From Endomychus coccineus (Eukaryota; Arthropoda; Insecta; Coleoptera; Endomychidae), in contig OY294070.1 in the NCBI GenBank assembly GCA_958510875.1, positions 46,231,576 to 46,295,575 of the forward strand: 64,000 nucleotides of DNA, in the 5' to 3' direction. Of this stretch, positions 44,873-54,884 are shown piece after piece (positions within the stretch are counted from its first letter, which is position 1; the number at the start of each line of letters is the position of its first letter). Made by a program: the position numbers and the translations under genes. The notes below the pieces were generated by a model. It did not search any database. It was not told the DNA's origin and was given only the letters and a program-made list of their open reading frames with translations.

Positions 44873-44970
44873 AAGATGAAGTTATCTGGTAACAGAGAAC
44901 TAGATAACGATGTGTTCTTCTTGGTTGGTTTTGTTTTGATTATTTGATTTTTTCATAAATATACTGAATT

Positions 44971-46645
44971 TTAAGATTCCTCGTTTAGCAAAACATTTAC
45001 TATGAATATGAATACGCATACGAATAATGTTATATAAATTAGCAATGTCCAAAAATCAAAGTTCTTAAATTCTAAGATTGAGTCTGGAATTTTATCGATT
45101 TCCTCCTTCTGGGCAGCTAAAGCTGTCTTCAAGTCGTCTAGTTGGATGGGGTCCAATTTTAATGGTTTCTTATTAATTGTCGGTCCGTCAGGATTACCTA
45201 GCACTGTTAGTATCGATGGAAGCGCAATGTTTTTATACTTCATTTTTGATTGTTCGAAAACACTTATGATAGATTTCTCTAAATTGATTTGACAATTCGG
45301 TGTGAGTTCCAAAATATAAAGTCCACTTAAAGGTACGTTTTCGTGATCGTTCCCACACTTCTGTATTGCGACAACCTTTTAGGTATAACTAGAAGAAATT
45401 TATTTTTTGCAAGTCTTTGTATTTTAACACTCCGCATAGTGATCGAAAATCTTGAACAGTTCATTAATTTTTGTTCGTAGCGTAACAATTGAGCTCCGCA
45501 CGGTACTTATATTACTTCCTATCTCGGTTGGGTTGTGGTTTCGGCACAGGAACTGGTCTTCTGTGATCTCGGCACAAGGTTGTTGTAGTGATGAGTAATA
45601 GTGCTCATTTAGGATTAGATATTTGAAATTAGGAAGGATGGCTTTATATAGGTTTCCTTCTTTTATGGGTACAGGGACAAGTTGAAAATAGTCATAGTTT
45701 TCGTTTTCTGTCAAAGGAATGTTTATTACGAAAACTAGCTTTTCGCCTCTTATGTAACTTTTTACTGTAATGATTTTTTCAAATAAAAGGATATTATCTA
45801 ATTTCGCTTCAAACGGTAGTTTTTTCTCGATATTTAAAAATTGTTTGATGCTCTCAATTTCTTGCAGGAGTACATGAGGTTGTATTATAGAATTATGTAA
45901 GGTATTTTCTTTCGAAAATGTTATGGCAGTTTCTAAGTCTTCGAGGATTTCGCTAATCATTTGGTATTCAATTATAATATGAAATACAGTAGGTTGTATG
46001 ACAATGAAAAAGTAATCTTCTATATACCTTATTTCTGTTTCGTTAATACATTTCTCTATTTCCTTTATACGGTTTCTCATAACGAGCTGATTAGTTGCTA
46101 AACGTGAAATGCTATTATTGAATTTTTGTACGGTAGTTTCAATTATTGTAATTTGATCTTTAACAATTGATTTTAATTTATCTTGATTTGTGGACAGTGT
46201 TTGAAAGGCTTGGTCATAACGTTCAGCGTCTTCCGCATCTAAATAGCCGGTGATAGCTTTGAACATCGAGCCTAATCCGTTAATTAGACCACGTTTGTTT
46301 CGGAGGGTAGCGTTACGATTTAAATATGAAGGTTTTATCTGGATCAATTGAGTTTCAATTTTACTTGCTAAATTTTCGATTAAGTTATAAGAATTATTGA
46401 AGTCAATCTTATAATCCTTGTTGTTGTTATGTCTTTGAAAAGTTGCTTTCAAGTTTTCTGTTGAGAATGTTAACGTTTCGAATTCGGTCACAATTGTACT
46501 TAGATCAAAAGCTTGAAGGAATGACCACCGGTCTATTTGGTTTTGAGCAATGCCTAATTTGAAGGGTAAGAGTCCCGGGTTGTCTTTAATTTCATGATAG
46601 ATGGGATTACGGTATTCTGCAGTGGTTATACAGATGATGAATCTG
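44971..46645 (-). pseudogene. Gypsy-3 envelope-like gene (F-like), one break before the membrane segment
   Basis: The main frame is open from about 46642 to 45424. It has no useful ATG but reaches back to a splice-acceptor-like TTCTGTTGCAG, consistent with expression from a spliced RNA as in other errantiviruses. It has a basic cleavage-type motif (RNKRG) followed by a hydrophobic Gly-rich segment and coiled coil, then Cys-containing ectodomain. A stop at 45424 and frame change precede 45312-44971, which holds a transmembrane helix (LLIYITLFVCVFIFIVNVLL) and a short tail. Known family role: membrane fusion glycoprotein; whether this copy is functional is doubtful because of the break. Confidence 0.8.
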
Positions 46646-46699
46646 CAACAGAAAGTGGTTTTCTCAGTTCTTTAGTGTGAATAATAGTTTCTTTTTTTG

Positions 46700-47154
46700 T
46701 TTTTTTTATTTTTTACCTTAACTAAAGTATTTCATTGACCGTCAAATTCAAATACATCTATATGAAGGATTTGAAAGGCTGGCGTTCCAGTCATAGCTAT
46801 AGGAAAATATGATTTGTCTCTAGCATATTTCGATATTTGGTAAAGATGGCATGAATTTACATAATTCGTAACGTCAGTTTTCATCGTAGGCCTATAATAA
46901 TTTCTTCGGAGATGTTTGTATGTCTCTTATATACCACGATGGTTGCATTTGCCTTCGTGTTGGAATTTTATTAACATTACTTGTTCAACTTTTTCTCTTA
47001 TTGAATTAACCATTTTTGTGCATTCGATTAATTCAACACCTTTTCCACAAAAATGATTTCGATACACGTTGTTAAATTCTAGGAATTGTGAGTTGTCTTT
47101 AAAATATGTGTAAAAGGTTTTGTCGGGCATTGTGAAGTCACGTGATAGTTCCAC
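46700..47154 (-). pseudogene. Gypsy-3 integrase zinc domain, core deleted
   Basis: 47154-46927 plus the next frame to about 46745 give an HHCC domain (HEGKCNHRGI, NYYRPTMKTDVTNYVNSCHL) and the first residues of the catalytic core (ILHIDVFEFDG). The sequence then passes straight to the A-rich leader and splice acceptor of the envelope-like gene. The D-D-E residues beyond the first are missing. Confidence 0.78.
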
Positions 47155-47357
47155 AATAAGTTCGCTATTATACTTAGGTATTTTAACTTCTAAGATTTTA
47201 TGTTTTTGAAAATCATTTCGATTTGTTTCCAGTTTGTTGTGAACGTTAGAGGGTATGATGATCTGATTGAATATATTATTAATAATTTTGTCCAGGATTT
47301 CTATGTCTGAATTTGCGGAGTCATTAAAGTCCGAATGAATTGTGTTAATTGTTTCAC

Positions 47358-47573
47358 TTAACTCTTTTTTGGAGCATTTGGGGCAATTAATTGTATGTCT
47401 TGCAAAATTTTTATTTTATTCTCGGATTGTGTTCGATTACTAGAGGAAGGGCGTGAACTGTGAACATTAGATTCCGATTGCAAATCTTGTAGGATTTTTC
47501 CTATATCTGGTTTTGGGGTATCTAAATTTTGGTTGTCATTAGTTTGGTTCATTTCTTCTTCAAGTGATAACAA
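47358..47573 (-). pseudogene. Gypsy-3 Pol spacer
   Basis: A 71-codon acidic, Asn/Ser-rich frame (MLSLEEEMNQTNDNQNLDTP) between protease and the integrase zinc domain. In Gypsy-1 the equivalent tether follows RNase H; here it follows protease directly, marking the RT/RNase H deletion. Confidence 0.65.
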
Positions 47574-47578
47574 GAAAT

Positions 47579-48364
47579 CTACAATTCTTGTTCAGAATCT
47601 CCGGGTTCATTAAATATACTAGTATTATCTATGGCATTGATATGAATTTGGGAAGGTCCTTTACGGCATTGATCTTGTCGGGGCGGTGTGATAAGTGAAT
47701 AATTAAATTTAGCACGATAATGTGTATTTACGGGTTCATTCATTATATCGGGTATCTCCATTTCTTTATAGATCATTTGAATTCGAGTATGCGGAGTAAA
47801 TATTAGTTTTGAACTGAAGTTTATACTAGCGTCTAATTGTTTTAAAATATCTGCGCCTATTAGACCATGATATTTCTCGGAAAAGTCGGATATGTGGAAT
47901 TTGATCCATTGATTTGTATTAAATGTACTGAATGCTGGAATTTTCATTACTTTATTATGATGTGATAGACCATGAGCAGTTTTAATGTAGAAATCTTCTT
48001 CCGTTAAGAAATTTTGGAAATGTTTATTAGGTAAATTTGTGCACATTAATGATCGTGAACTTCCTGTATCTATTAAGAAATAGCCATTTATCTCTGGTAT
48101 ATGACTACCTGAAAATTTACGTCTTGTTCGAATGTCGTTTGATGAGCATACATTATCAGCATCATACTTACTTTGGTTTAGTTGATAATCATATGAATTT
48201 GTGTGAGGGAGGTTAAATTGTTCTTCATAAGAAGTCAGCTGATACATATTATCATTGTTTATACTAAGGTTATTTATGCAAGAATCATTTACACAGAGTT
48301 CATTTGTATCAGGTTGCATCCCAGAGTCGGATTCTATCTGATAGTTTTCAGCGGTATTTCTCAC
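47579..48364 (-). pseudogene. Gypsy-3 aspartic protease
   Basis: Open 261-codon frame with INGYFLIDTGSSRSLMCTNL, an intact DTG active site, and the flap-side segment HGLIGADILKQLDASINF. It starts just inside the end of gag in another frame, so it would need ribosomal frameshifting, as usual for Gypsy Pol. It looks undamaged, but the RT that should follow is gone. Confidence 0.8.
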
Positions 48365-48400
48365 TTGTTGATCAAATAATTCTTTGGATACAAAATTTGT

Positions 48401-49503
48401 TTATTTTGGTTGTGTTTTTGTATTACTCGATGAAGTATCCATCGGTTCTTGGCGGTATTGTTGGGGATTTCGAGCGTTTGCATTAGTTGAATTTTGAACA
48501 AAATTAGTGCGTTGGTTTGAAAATTGCGGATGTATCTGGGATGGAATTTTATTATACGGTTGCCATGGTTGTTTCCATACATTTGCAGGACCTATCATAT
48601 TATTAGAACCTGTATTATGTTGATTATACATGGGTTGGTTAAATGGTCCATTATTAAAACTTTGTCTTGGGAATGACGAAAATCTCTGTAATTGTGGAAT
48701 TATACGCATTGGTGTGGTATTCTGCTGAACATTAACAAATGGTTTGATCGTAGACGGATTTATAAATATATTGGGTCTGGGATTTTGGTAACATTTAGTA
48801 CGTTCTTGTGGTTTGTGAGTATTGTTCAATGAATTTGTACTCTGACCGGATTTAAAGTAAATGAAATTTTCTTCTTCTTTAACTACACCAAGGGCTTTTT
48901 CTATGCTATCCGTATTTCGTAATCTAACAATCAGTTGAAGATTGTACGGTAAACCATTAATGAAAGTTTTCAGAGCGAACTCGTCGTAATGTTTAATTTT
49001 AACTTCTTTTTCGGCTGGATCGATAATTTCAGTATTTAATTTTGAAAATAAGAGGCTGCGTGCGTCTTGAATGTGTATGCCAAACTGTATGGGTGCTTCG
49101 TTTTTCAAAGGTCTTATAGAAATTAAATCTTGTACAGGCAATCGATACTTCTCTGATCACTGAACGTTACTGTAAGAATATTTTTTATTCCTGCCCGGGT
49201 AGTTATTTCATTTCTACTATAAACTAAATCAGCTGCTCGATCTCGTGATTTACTTAAAATTGTGTCAAGTATGCAAACGTTCATTGCATCTGCAGGGTGT
49301 TGTACATTTTGGAAATTTTTGATGAAATTTCCACTCACGGCTGAGAATCTACTCAGCAGTTTTGGATTACCGTCAAAGGGTGGTATGTTATCAGCTCGAT
49401 ATCTCATTAAAGGAATGTTTAGAGCCATATTAGAACATTTTGGTTCAATTAGGTGTAATCTTGAAAATATATCTACTAAATCTTCTACGTCGTTTGTAAG
49501 CAT
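48401..49503 (-). pseudogene. Gypsy-3 gag, one frameshift
   Basis: From ATG 49503 (MLTNDVEDLVDIFSRLHLIE) through 49123 is the capsid start (IPPFDGNPKLLSRFSAVSGN). 49141-48401 continues in an overlapping frame (IRPLKNEAPIQFGIHIQDAR) into an Asn/Gln-rich tail. Only one shift, near 49130, separates the halves, so the gene is nearly intact. Confidence 0.82.
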
Positions 49504-49880
49504 AAGCTAGTTTGATTAATTGAAATATGTACTTGTTGCTATAACTATTTTCAAACAAAAATGATGAGTGGGAATTAGAAAGGATTTGCACTTACAATAA
49601 TGATATCTTCATGTTTTCTTGCCTTACGACTAATGCCTATAGGAACCAGCTATGTTGGTTGGTCTCCCAGGTCTTCCTATACTAGTTTTTTCTTCAATAT
49701 GAAGAACCGATGTAATTCTCTTCACTAGAGGTGTGGTGAGTTGTGGACAGCTACGGCGATGTTAGCACGAACACTATCTTGCACTCTTTTTGCAATTTTG
49801 GAAAGTCTGAATTTGTTACGTCGATTAATCGTTGAAACGAACAGGTTTTTCCGTCGATTCGAAATTACCCTCAACGTGAT

Positions 49881-49898
49881 ATTCTACCGACTGCGCCA
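49881..49898 (-). promoter_or_regulatory. Gypsy-3 primer-binding site (tRNA-Ser)
   Basis: Minus strand TGGCGCAGTCGGTAGAAT; one change from the Gypsy-2 site. Confidence 0.82.
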
Positions 49899-50126
49899 AT
49901 TACGTGGGGGCTTTCCAAAAACGCTTTCTTTAAAAATGAACTATTTTATTTAATTCACAATTTAAATACATGTGACTCTTTTCGATGTTAGAATAAGAAT
50001 GAGTTAATCTAAAAACATTTTGAACAAATCTGTTTACAACTCATTGTAATATAATATCATGATGATCCAAGTCCTTAGAAATAACGTTTACATATGCAGT
50101 CTTATATTAATATGACAATCATAACT
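49898..50126 (-). repeat. Gypsy-3 5' LTR
   Basis: 229 bp, about ten differences from the 3' LTR. Its minus-strand end overlaps the first base of the primer-binding site, as is usual for 17.6/297-type elements. Confidence 0.92.
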
Positions 50127-50130
50127 TGCT

Positions 50131-50496
50131 GAATTCATGATAATGATTTATGTTATGTTTCAACATTAACTTCTCAAATTCATAGTTGAGAAATTTTTTC
50201 CCCATGTCAGTTTGCAAATTTGCAGGTGACTGTTGCTTGAGTATTTGGCTCATAGCTGTGGTAACATCTGAGGCTAATTTTGATGTAACTGGTAATGCCC
50301 ACACATATTTTGAAAAACAATCGATAACAACCAAAATGTAACGAAAGCTACAATTTTCCTCAGCATAGGGAATCATTTCTACTAAATCAGCTTGAAATAG
50401 ATCATACAGTTCTTCAATTATTACTCTACGTCTTTCGAAATTAATTCTTGCAGGGTTATGTAATTCTTCAACAATCTGCCTTTTAACTTTTGACAT
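50131..50496 (-). pseudogene. Polinton integrase, N-terminal half (split by Gypsy-3)
   Basis: From the ATG at 50496 (MSKVKRQIVEELHNPARINF) the frame gives the catalytic core start: LFQADLVEMIPYAEENCSFR and YILVVIDCFSKYVWALPV (first Asp region) and NLQTDMGKKFLNYEFEKLM (second Asp). It runs into Gypsy-3 at the TGCT duplication (50127-50130) and resumes at 44629. This D-D-E layout and the F-R-Y-I-L-V-V-I-D-C-F-S-K-Y motif are typical of Polinton integrases. Confidence 0.85.
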
Positions 50497-50498
50497 GT

Positions 50499-50948
50499 TT
50501 AGATTTTATGTTTCACTAATATATGACAAATAAAATTATCAATTTTTAATGCTGAAATTTTCTTGATCGAAATCGTATCTTTCAGTTGTAATTTATAGCC
50601 TATGAGAGTTCTTTTTGTGTACTCATTACTATTGATTAAGGTTATCAAAAGCGGATGAGAAATGCGAACATCTACCACAATTGCAGACTCAAGAGGAAAT
50701 GAGTAGGTGGAGTTGTCATCAATTTTTAAATGGAATATTCCATTATTTGATACAATATCACCTTCAATACAAATATTTACAACCCCCGATTTTTCAATTT
50801 TCATCAGCTCATCAACATATGTTTTATTGACAGCATCCTCATCATCTTCAGGGTCCCCTACATTGATAAGTTTATCTTCATTCAGATCGAGTTCGCTTGA
50901 AATTGTTACAAGACTATCTGGAGATCTTCCAAATTTATCTACAGCCAT
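50499..50948 (-). CDS. Polinton-type protein with fibre-like repeat motif
   Basis: I start at the ATG 50948 (MAVDKFGRSPDSLV); upstream codons belong to the abutting Gypsy-4 LTR. About 149 residues. The segment LINVGDPEDDEDAVNKTYVD resembles the D-P-x-x-x-x-D-A-x-x-K-x-Y-V-D repeat found in tail-fibre-like proteins and in some Polinton gene products. The stop is 2 bp before the integrase ATG on the same strand, so the two look like neighbouring Polinton genes. The exact role is unknown, and the coding promoter region is cut off by Gypsy-4. Confidence 0.6.
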   Translation of the reverse strand: MAVDKFGRSPDSLVTISSELDLNEDKLINVGDPEDDEDAVNKTYVDELMKIEKSGVVNICIEGDIVSNNGIFHLKIDDNSTYSFPLESAIVVDVRISHPLLITLINSNEYTKRTLIGYKLQLKDTISIKKISALKIDNFICHILVKHKI

Positions 50949-50964
50949 GATTATTATTCGATAA

Positions 50965-51690
50965 TGTTCGCTCCACGAATTGAGTATTTTCACAACGTTT
51001 TTAAAAAATACACTTTATTCAACAATGGTAGTTGTAGGTACAAATGCAATATTAAGACTGGCTAGATTCCGTAATTTACATATATAAATAATGTTCGGTA
51101 TTAATGAACTCTAGGTTAAATCTGATATATGAAGAGTCATGTTTATTTACTCTGCTGATTATATAACTCCTCCATCCTTAAGAGGAAGTTTTGGCAGGTA
51201 CGAACAAAACTGATGATGGGTCCCGGGTTGTTGGCTGACTTTTCTTCCGTGATAAGGTCTCAATGGTGACAGGTAAAGTTTTTGCTTGTGGTTGAAGGGC
51301 TCTGGATTTTCTGAAGAAATGTATGATGTACCATATTATTCCTAGTATAACTAGTACATACAAAGGAATTGTCCAGGGGTGGTGATTGGAGCTGAATGAT
51401 AATGGTTCGCTGATATGCATAGTTTGAAGGCGGTTTCCTTCTAGTTGTATGCGATGTAATTCGTCGAGGGAAACTTCATTGATAAGTAGGTTTTTTGTGT
51501 TTTCCATATGCTGATTCATTTTGATTTTTGGCAGAAGTAAAGGCTTTTCATAGGATTCGCCAGTAGATGTGCTAGGACAGTTCTCCACCATAATCGACCT
51601 TTTTTGCATGTAAATCTCCATAAGGAAATCTAAGGTTCATTTTAGCGAAAACTTTCCATTCCAAGGTCATCCACAATCGCGCATGCGCAG
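50965..51690 (-). mobile_element. Gypsy-4: 3' end only (envelope tail plus LTR)
   Basis: Minus strand: the envelope-like C-terminus (51621-51178), a purine tract AAGGATGGAGG, then an LTR that starts AGTTATATAATCAGC at 51168 and ends around 50965 (GTGGAGCGAA, a word shared with the Gypsy-2 LTR edge). The rest of the element to the right is missing and is replaced at about 51690 by the PolB element's end. Confidence 0.75.
51178..51621 (-). pseudogene. Gypsy-4 envelope-like C-terminus
   Basis: The frame includes SLDELHRIQLEGNRLQTM and a transmembrane helix (TIPLYVLVILGIIWYIIHFF) with a basic cytoplasmic tail (RKSRALQPQAKTL). The upstream ectodomain is lost and a frame break lies near 51610. Same domain position as the tail of the Gypsy-3 envelope-like gene. 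Confidence 0.7.
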
Positions 51691-51911
51691 TCATAGAAGT
51701 ATATGGTTCACCAATCGATGGTCTATGGTTTGGTAATCTATGGTGCACCCGACTATGCTCTATGGTTCAACAATCGATGGACAGGTAGGCTATGGTTTGG
51801 TAATCTATGATTCCCCCAACTATGGTCTGGTAAATCTATGTTTTTTCCAATCTGCAGTCTGTGAACTAGTCATCTGTGTACTCGCATTCTACTGAAATGA
51901 ATATTTTGTTA

Positions 51912-51978
51912 TCCTACACCGGATTCGAACCCGAGAAATTAATTCCAAAGTTAGGTGGCTTAACCGCCCAGCTATGGA
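51912..51978 (-). tRNA. tRNA-like unit in the left inverted repeat (mirror of unit 3)
   Basis: Reverse complement of unit 3 with B box GGTTCGAATCC. After the A box it runs straight into the spacer that follows unit 2 in the right copy, so it is a recombined 3/2 hybrid. Confidence 0.55.
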
Positions 51979-52036
51979 CTTGAGAATGAGTAATTTTAAT
52001 GTAGTATATATAATCCGAGTCAACTGTACTGAAAAA

Positions 52037-52095
52037 AGATTCGAACCCGGGAAATAAATTCCAAAATCGACGCCTTAACCGCTGAGCTATGGAGG
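52037..52095 (-). tRNA. tRNA-like unit in the left inverted repeat (mirror of unit 1, truncated)
   Basis: Retains A box and B box but lacks the 3' acceptor strand: about 18 bp present at the right copy are deleted next to AAAAAAGATTCGAA. Confidence 0.5.
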
Positions 52096-52183
52096 ACATG
52101 ATAACAATCGTCTTTAATGTAGTAGATATAGCTCCGGTGCACCCTAGGTTTGTCACGTGGGTTTAGCCTAATGTCACCTAGGT

Positions 52184-52870
52184 AAAGGTGAGCCTAACCT
52201 CATCCATAATAATTTTAAATCGAAAGAATGTGATTTTTATGTTACACAATTATTTTGAAAGTTGAAAATAGTAATTCTGGACACGTGCTTCAACATTCAG
52301 ACATGTGCTTCAACAGACGGTTATTCAATCAAACATATATAAGCAAGAAGTTTTTATGGAGATCTAGTTCGTTTCCCAACCACCTAAGAGGTAGAACTTA
52401 TGGCATGTGCTTTTTTTCAATAAAGTGGAAAGCGTCCCCAGGAGGCCTACAAACCACTAGCAATCGATAACAAAATAATTATGTAAACATGTTTTAAATA
52501 AACTTGAACTTAACTAAACTTAACTAAATGTTGAATATGATTATAAAGGTGAGCCTAACCTCATCCATAATAATTTTAAATCGAAAGAATGTGATTTTTA
52601 TGGTACACAATTAGTTTGAAAGTTGAAAATAGTAATTCTGGACACGTGCTTCAACATTCAGACATGTGCTTCAACAGACGGTTATTCAATCAAACATATA
52701 TAAGCAAGAAGTTTTTATGGAGATCTAGTTCGTTTCCCAACCACCTAAGAGGTAGAACTTATGGCACGTTGCTTTTTTTCAATAAAGTGGAAAGCGTCCC
52801 CAGGAGGCCTACAAACCACTAGCAATCGATAACAAAATAATTATGTAAACATGTTTTAAATAAACTTGAA
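52184..52870 (+). repeat. Tandem duplication next to the left inverted repeat
   Basis: A segment of about 360 bp beginning AAAGGTGAGCCTAACCTCAT occurs at 52184 and again at 52545, almost identical, ending AATAAACTTGAAC near 52515 and 52870. A third, inverted copy is in the right repeat. All three preserve a short 68-72 codon frame, which is probably not coding because it simply reflects sequence identity. Confidence 0.85.
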
Positions 52871-53079
52871 CAATATGTATTAATAATTTGAATTTTATGA
52901 TAATTATATCGTTTTGTTGATCTTTACTGAACTCTCCATGGAAAGTGAGATTATTCTTAATCTAGGAATTTAATTAAATTAAACATGTGTGCCATATCAT
53001 AATTATTTGGAAGAATTAGGATTGAAAATGCAAAAGTACATTCGCTGATTTAGAATATTTAATAGAAAAATGTATACAT

Positions 53080-53245
53080 TGACGTAGACGTAACTTGTTT
53101 TAGTCCACATGCATGTATATAGAGGATGATTTGGAATTGTTTATAGAAAAAATGTATACATTGATGTAACTTGTTTTGATCCACATGCATGTATATAGAG
53201 GATGATTTGGAATTGTTTATAGAAAAAATGTATGCATTGACGTAA
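53080..53245 (+). repeat. Short tandem repeat, about 75 bp unit
   Basis: Two to three copies of a unit containing CACATGCATGTATATAGAGG and TTTGGAATTGTTTATAGAAA, ending just upstream of promoter cassette 1. A related copy is at 53925-53990, just upstream of cassette 2, and a shorter one at 57095-57150, upstream of cassette 3. Confidence 0.75.
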
Positions 53246-53266
53246 CTTGTTTCGATCTATATGCTG

Positions 53267-53327
53267 TATAAAATAAGAGGGAACTTCAATATCTTACATC
53301 AGTTCACAACAGCAAATTTAGGTAAGT
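53267..53327 (+). promoter_or_regulatory. Promoter cassette 1: TATA, initiator, leader, splice donor
   Basis: TATAAAA at 53267-53273, the arthropod initiator TCAGT at 53299-53303 (34 bp from the TATA start to the A), a 20-nt leader, then a strong donor GGTAAGT (donor at 53322). The same cassette recurs at 54012 and 57159. What it drives here is unclear. Confidence 0.55.
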
Positions 53328-53517
53328 AATTCTTCATTATATTCTAATCAAATGTGTACACATATCATGAATTTGTCAATTTCATTAGGTTAATTTTGTT
53401 TAGTGCAATCTACATTTATCAATTTGTTTATCATATAATTTTTTTAAGTAATTCATATAATCCCCCAGTACCAGTATATGTTTTACTACTATGTCTACAC
53501 CATATATTTTTTAAACA

Positions 53518-53875
53518 TGTAGGAGTTTAAATAAAACATGTGTGTGATATCATAATTATTTGAAAGAATTAGGCTACACATTTTACATCTTTATTCTCCT
53601 TAAAGATACATTTTTGTTTTGAAAGAATTAGGCTACACATTTTACATCTTTATTCTCCTTAAAGATACATTTTTGTTCTTATTAATTCTATACGACGTGT
53701 ATCTAATTTAACTGATATTTTTTAACTTGTAGGAGTTTAAATAAAACATGTGTGTGATATCATAATTATTTGAAAGATTTAGGCTACACATTTTATATCT
53801 TTATTCTCCTTAAAGATACATTTTTGTTCTTATTAATTCTATACGACGTGTATCTAATTTAACTGAATACTAATA
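53518..53875 (+). repeat. Dispersed direct repeats of about 100 bp
   Basis: Copies beginning GTAGGAGTTTAAATAAAACA at 53518 and 53730, each followed by TTAGGCTACACATTTTA and TCTTTATTCTCCTTAAAGAT; the second half is also present a third time at about 53620-53680. Non-coding. Confidence 0.75.
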
Positions 53876-54011
53876 TTTTGAATGAGATCATTTTTCATAC
53901 GCAACAACATTAACGTAGACGTAACTTGTTTTCACATGCATGTATATAGAGGATGACTTGGAATTGTTTATAGAAAAATGTATGCATTGACATCTTTTTA
54001 TTCATATGCTG

Positions 54012-54073
54012 TATAAAATAGAAGAGAACTCTAATATCTTACATTAGATCACAACAGCAAATTTTAGGTAAGT
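54012..54073 (+). promoter_or_regulatory. Promoter cassette 2 (initiator decayed)
   Basis: TATAAAA at 54012-54018, leader CACAACAGCAAATTTTAG and donor GTAAGT at 54068. The initiator is ACATTAGATC rather than CATCAGTTC. Confidence 0.5.
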
Positions 54074-54079
54074 AATTAT

Positions 54080-54884
54080 TCGTTGATTAATCTTTATAAT
54101 TTCTTATATCGAATACTATATATATATTCTAATCAAATGTGTACACATATCATGAATTTGTCAATTTCATTAGGTTCTTTTTATTAAGTGCAATCTACAT
54201 TTATCAAGTACACATATCATGAATTTGTCAATTTCATTAGGCTATTTTTGTTTAGTGCAATCTACATTTATCAATTTGTTTATCATATAATTTTTATATA
54301 AGTCTACATTTATTTCTGATAATGAGTGCATTGTTCAATTATAATTTAAATTGAAGTGATTCCATTCATTTAGAATATGAAAATTTGAATCAGCAAAGAC
54401 CTACCTTTACTATTTTCACATCAGGGAAAAATCATACTCCACATCACGCAGATTAAAAACAAATTAATATGAGATGTTACAATTATTTTGTATAGTGAGA
54501 ATCAACATATATCTTTCAGCTATACTGGCACTAGGATAACGAATGCTATGTATAGAATATGTATTAATAATTTGAATTTTTATGATAATTATATCGTTTT
54601 GTTGATCTTTACTGAACTCTCCATGGAAAGTGAGATTATTCTTAATCTCGAAATTTAATTAAATTGAACATTCATTCAAAATTGTAAGCATAATATCAGG
54701 ACTGTATTAAGTAATATCTCGAACGGTGAGGAGAGAAAGAATTAAAAAATAAATGTATTGCAAAAGTACATTCGCTAATTCAGAATATTTAATAAAAAAT
54801 GAATACATTAACGTAGACGTAACTTATGATTTAAATCATCCCTTAACCCGATTACAATGAAACATTCTGTATCTTCAGGTTCAA
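54080..54884. other. Non-coding repeats, no gene seen
   Basis: Repeats of the intron-like segment after cassettes 1 and 2 (CACATATCATGAATTTGTCA at 54144 and 54211) and a near copy of 52871-52980 at about 54565-54665 (ATCTTTACTGAACTCTCCAT). No coding frame is supported. Confidence 0.5.

Larger units (their letters stand above)
44634..50126 (-). mobile_element. Gypsy-3: complete LTR element lacking RT, RNase H and integrase core
   Basis: Both LTRs (44634-44861 and 49898-50126) with a 4-bp target duplication TGCT (44630-44633 and 50127-50130). It has a tRNA-Ser-type primer site, a polypurine tract, gag, protease, the Pol spacer, the integrase zinc domain, then directly an envelope-like gene. 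The roughly 2.5 kb that would code RT and RNase H, and the integrase core, are absent. LTRs are about 95% identical by eye. It is therefore a non-autonomous derivative that still moved, presumably using a relative's enzymes. Confidence 0.92.
51850..52545. repeat. Left inverted repeat of PolB element
   Basis: Matches the reverse complement of 63151-64000 from the AATCTGCAGTCTGTGAACTA edge to the inner word GTTGAATATGATTATA. Relative to the right copy, one tRNA-like unit and its spacer are missing and a second unit has lost about 18 bp, both consistent with recombination or slippage between units. Confidence 0.9.

Noticed and set aside
52255..52822. Conserved 68-72 codon frames (also 63236-63442, minus) as a real small protein
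   Set aside because: The three copies are identical because they lie in duplicated and inverted repeat sequence; there is no independent sign of coding such as codon-biased differences, and the third copy's frame is not extended.
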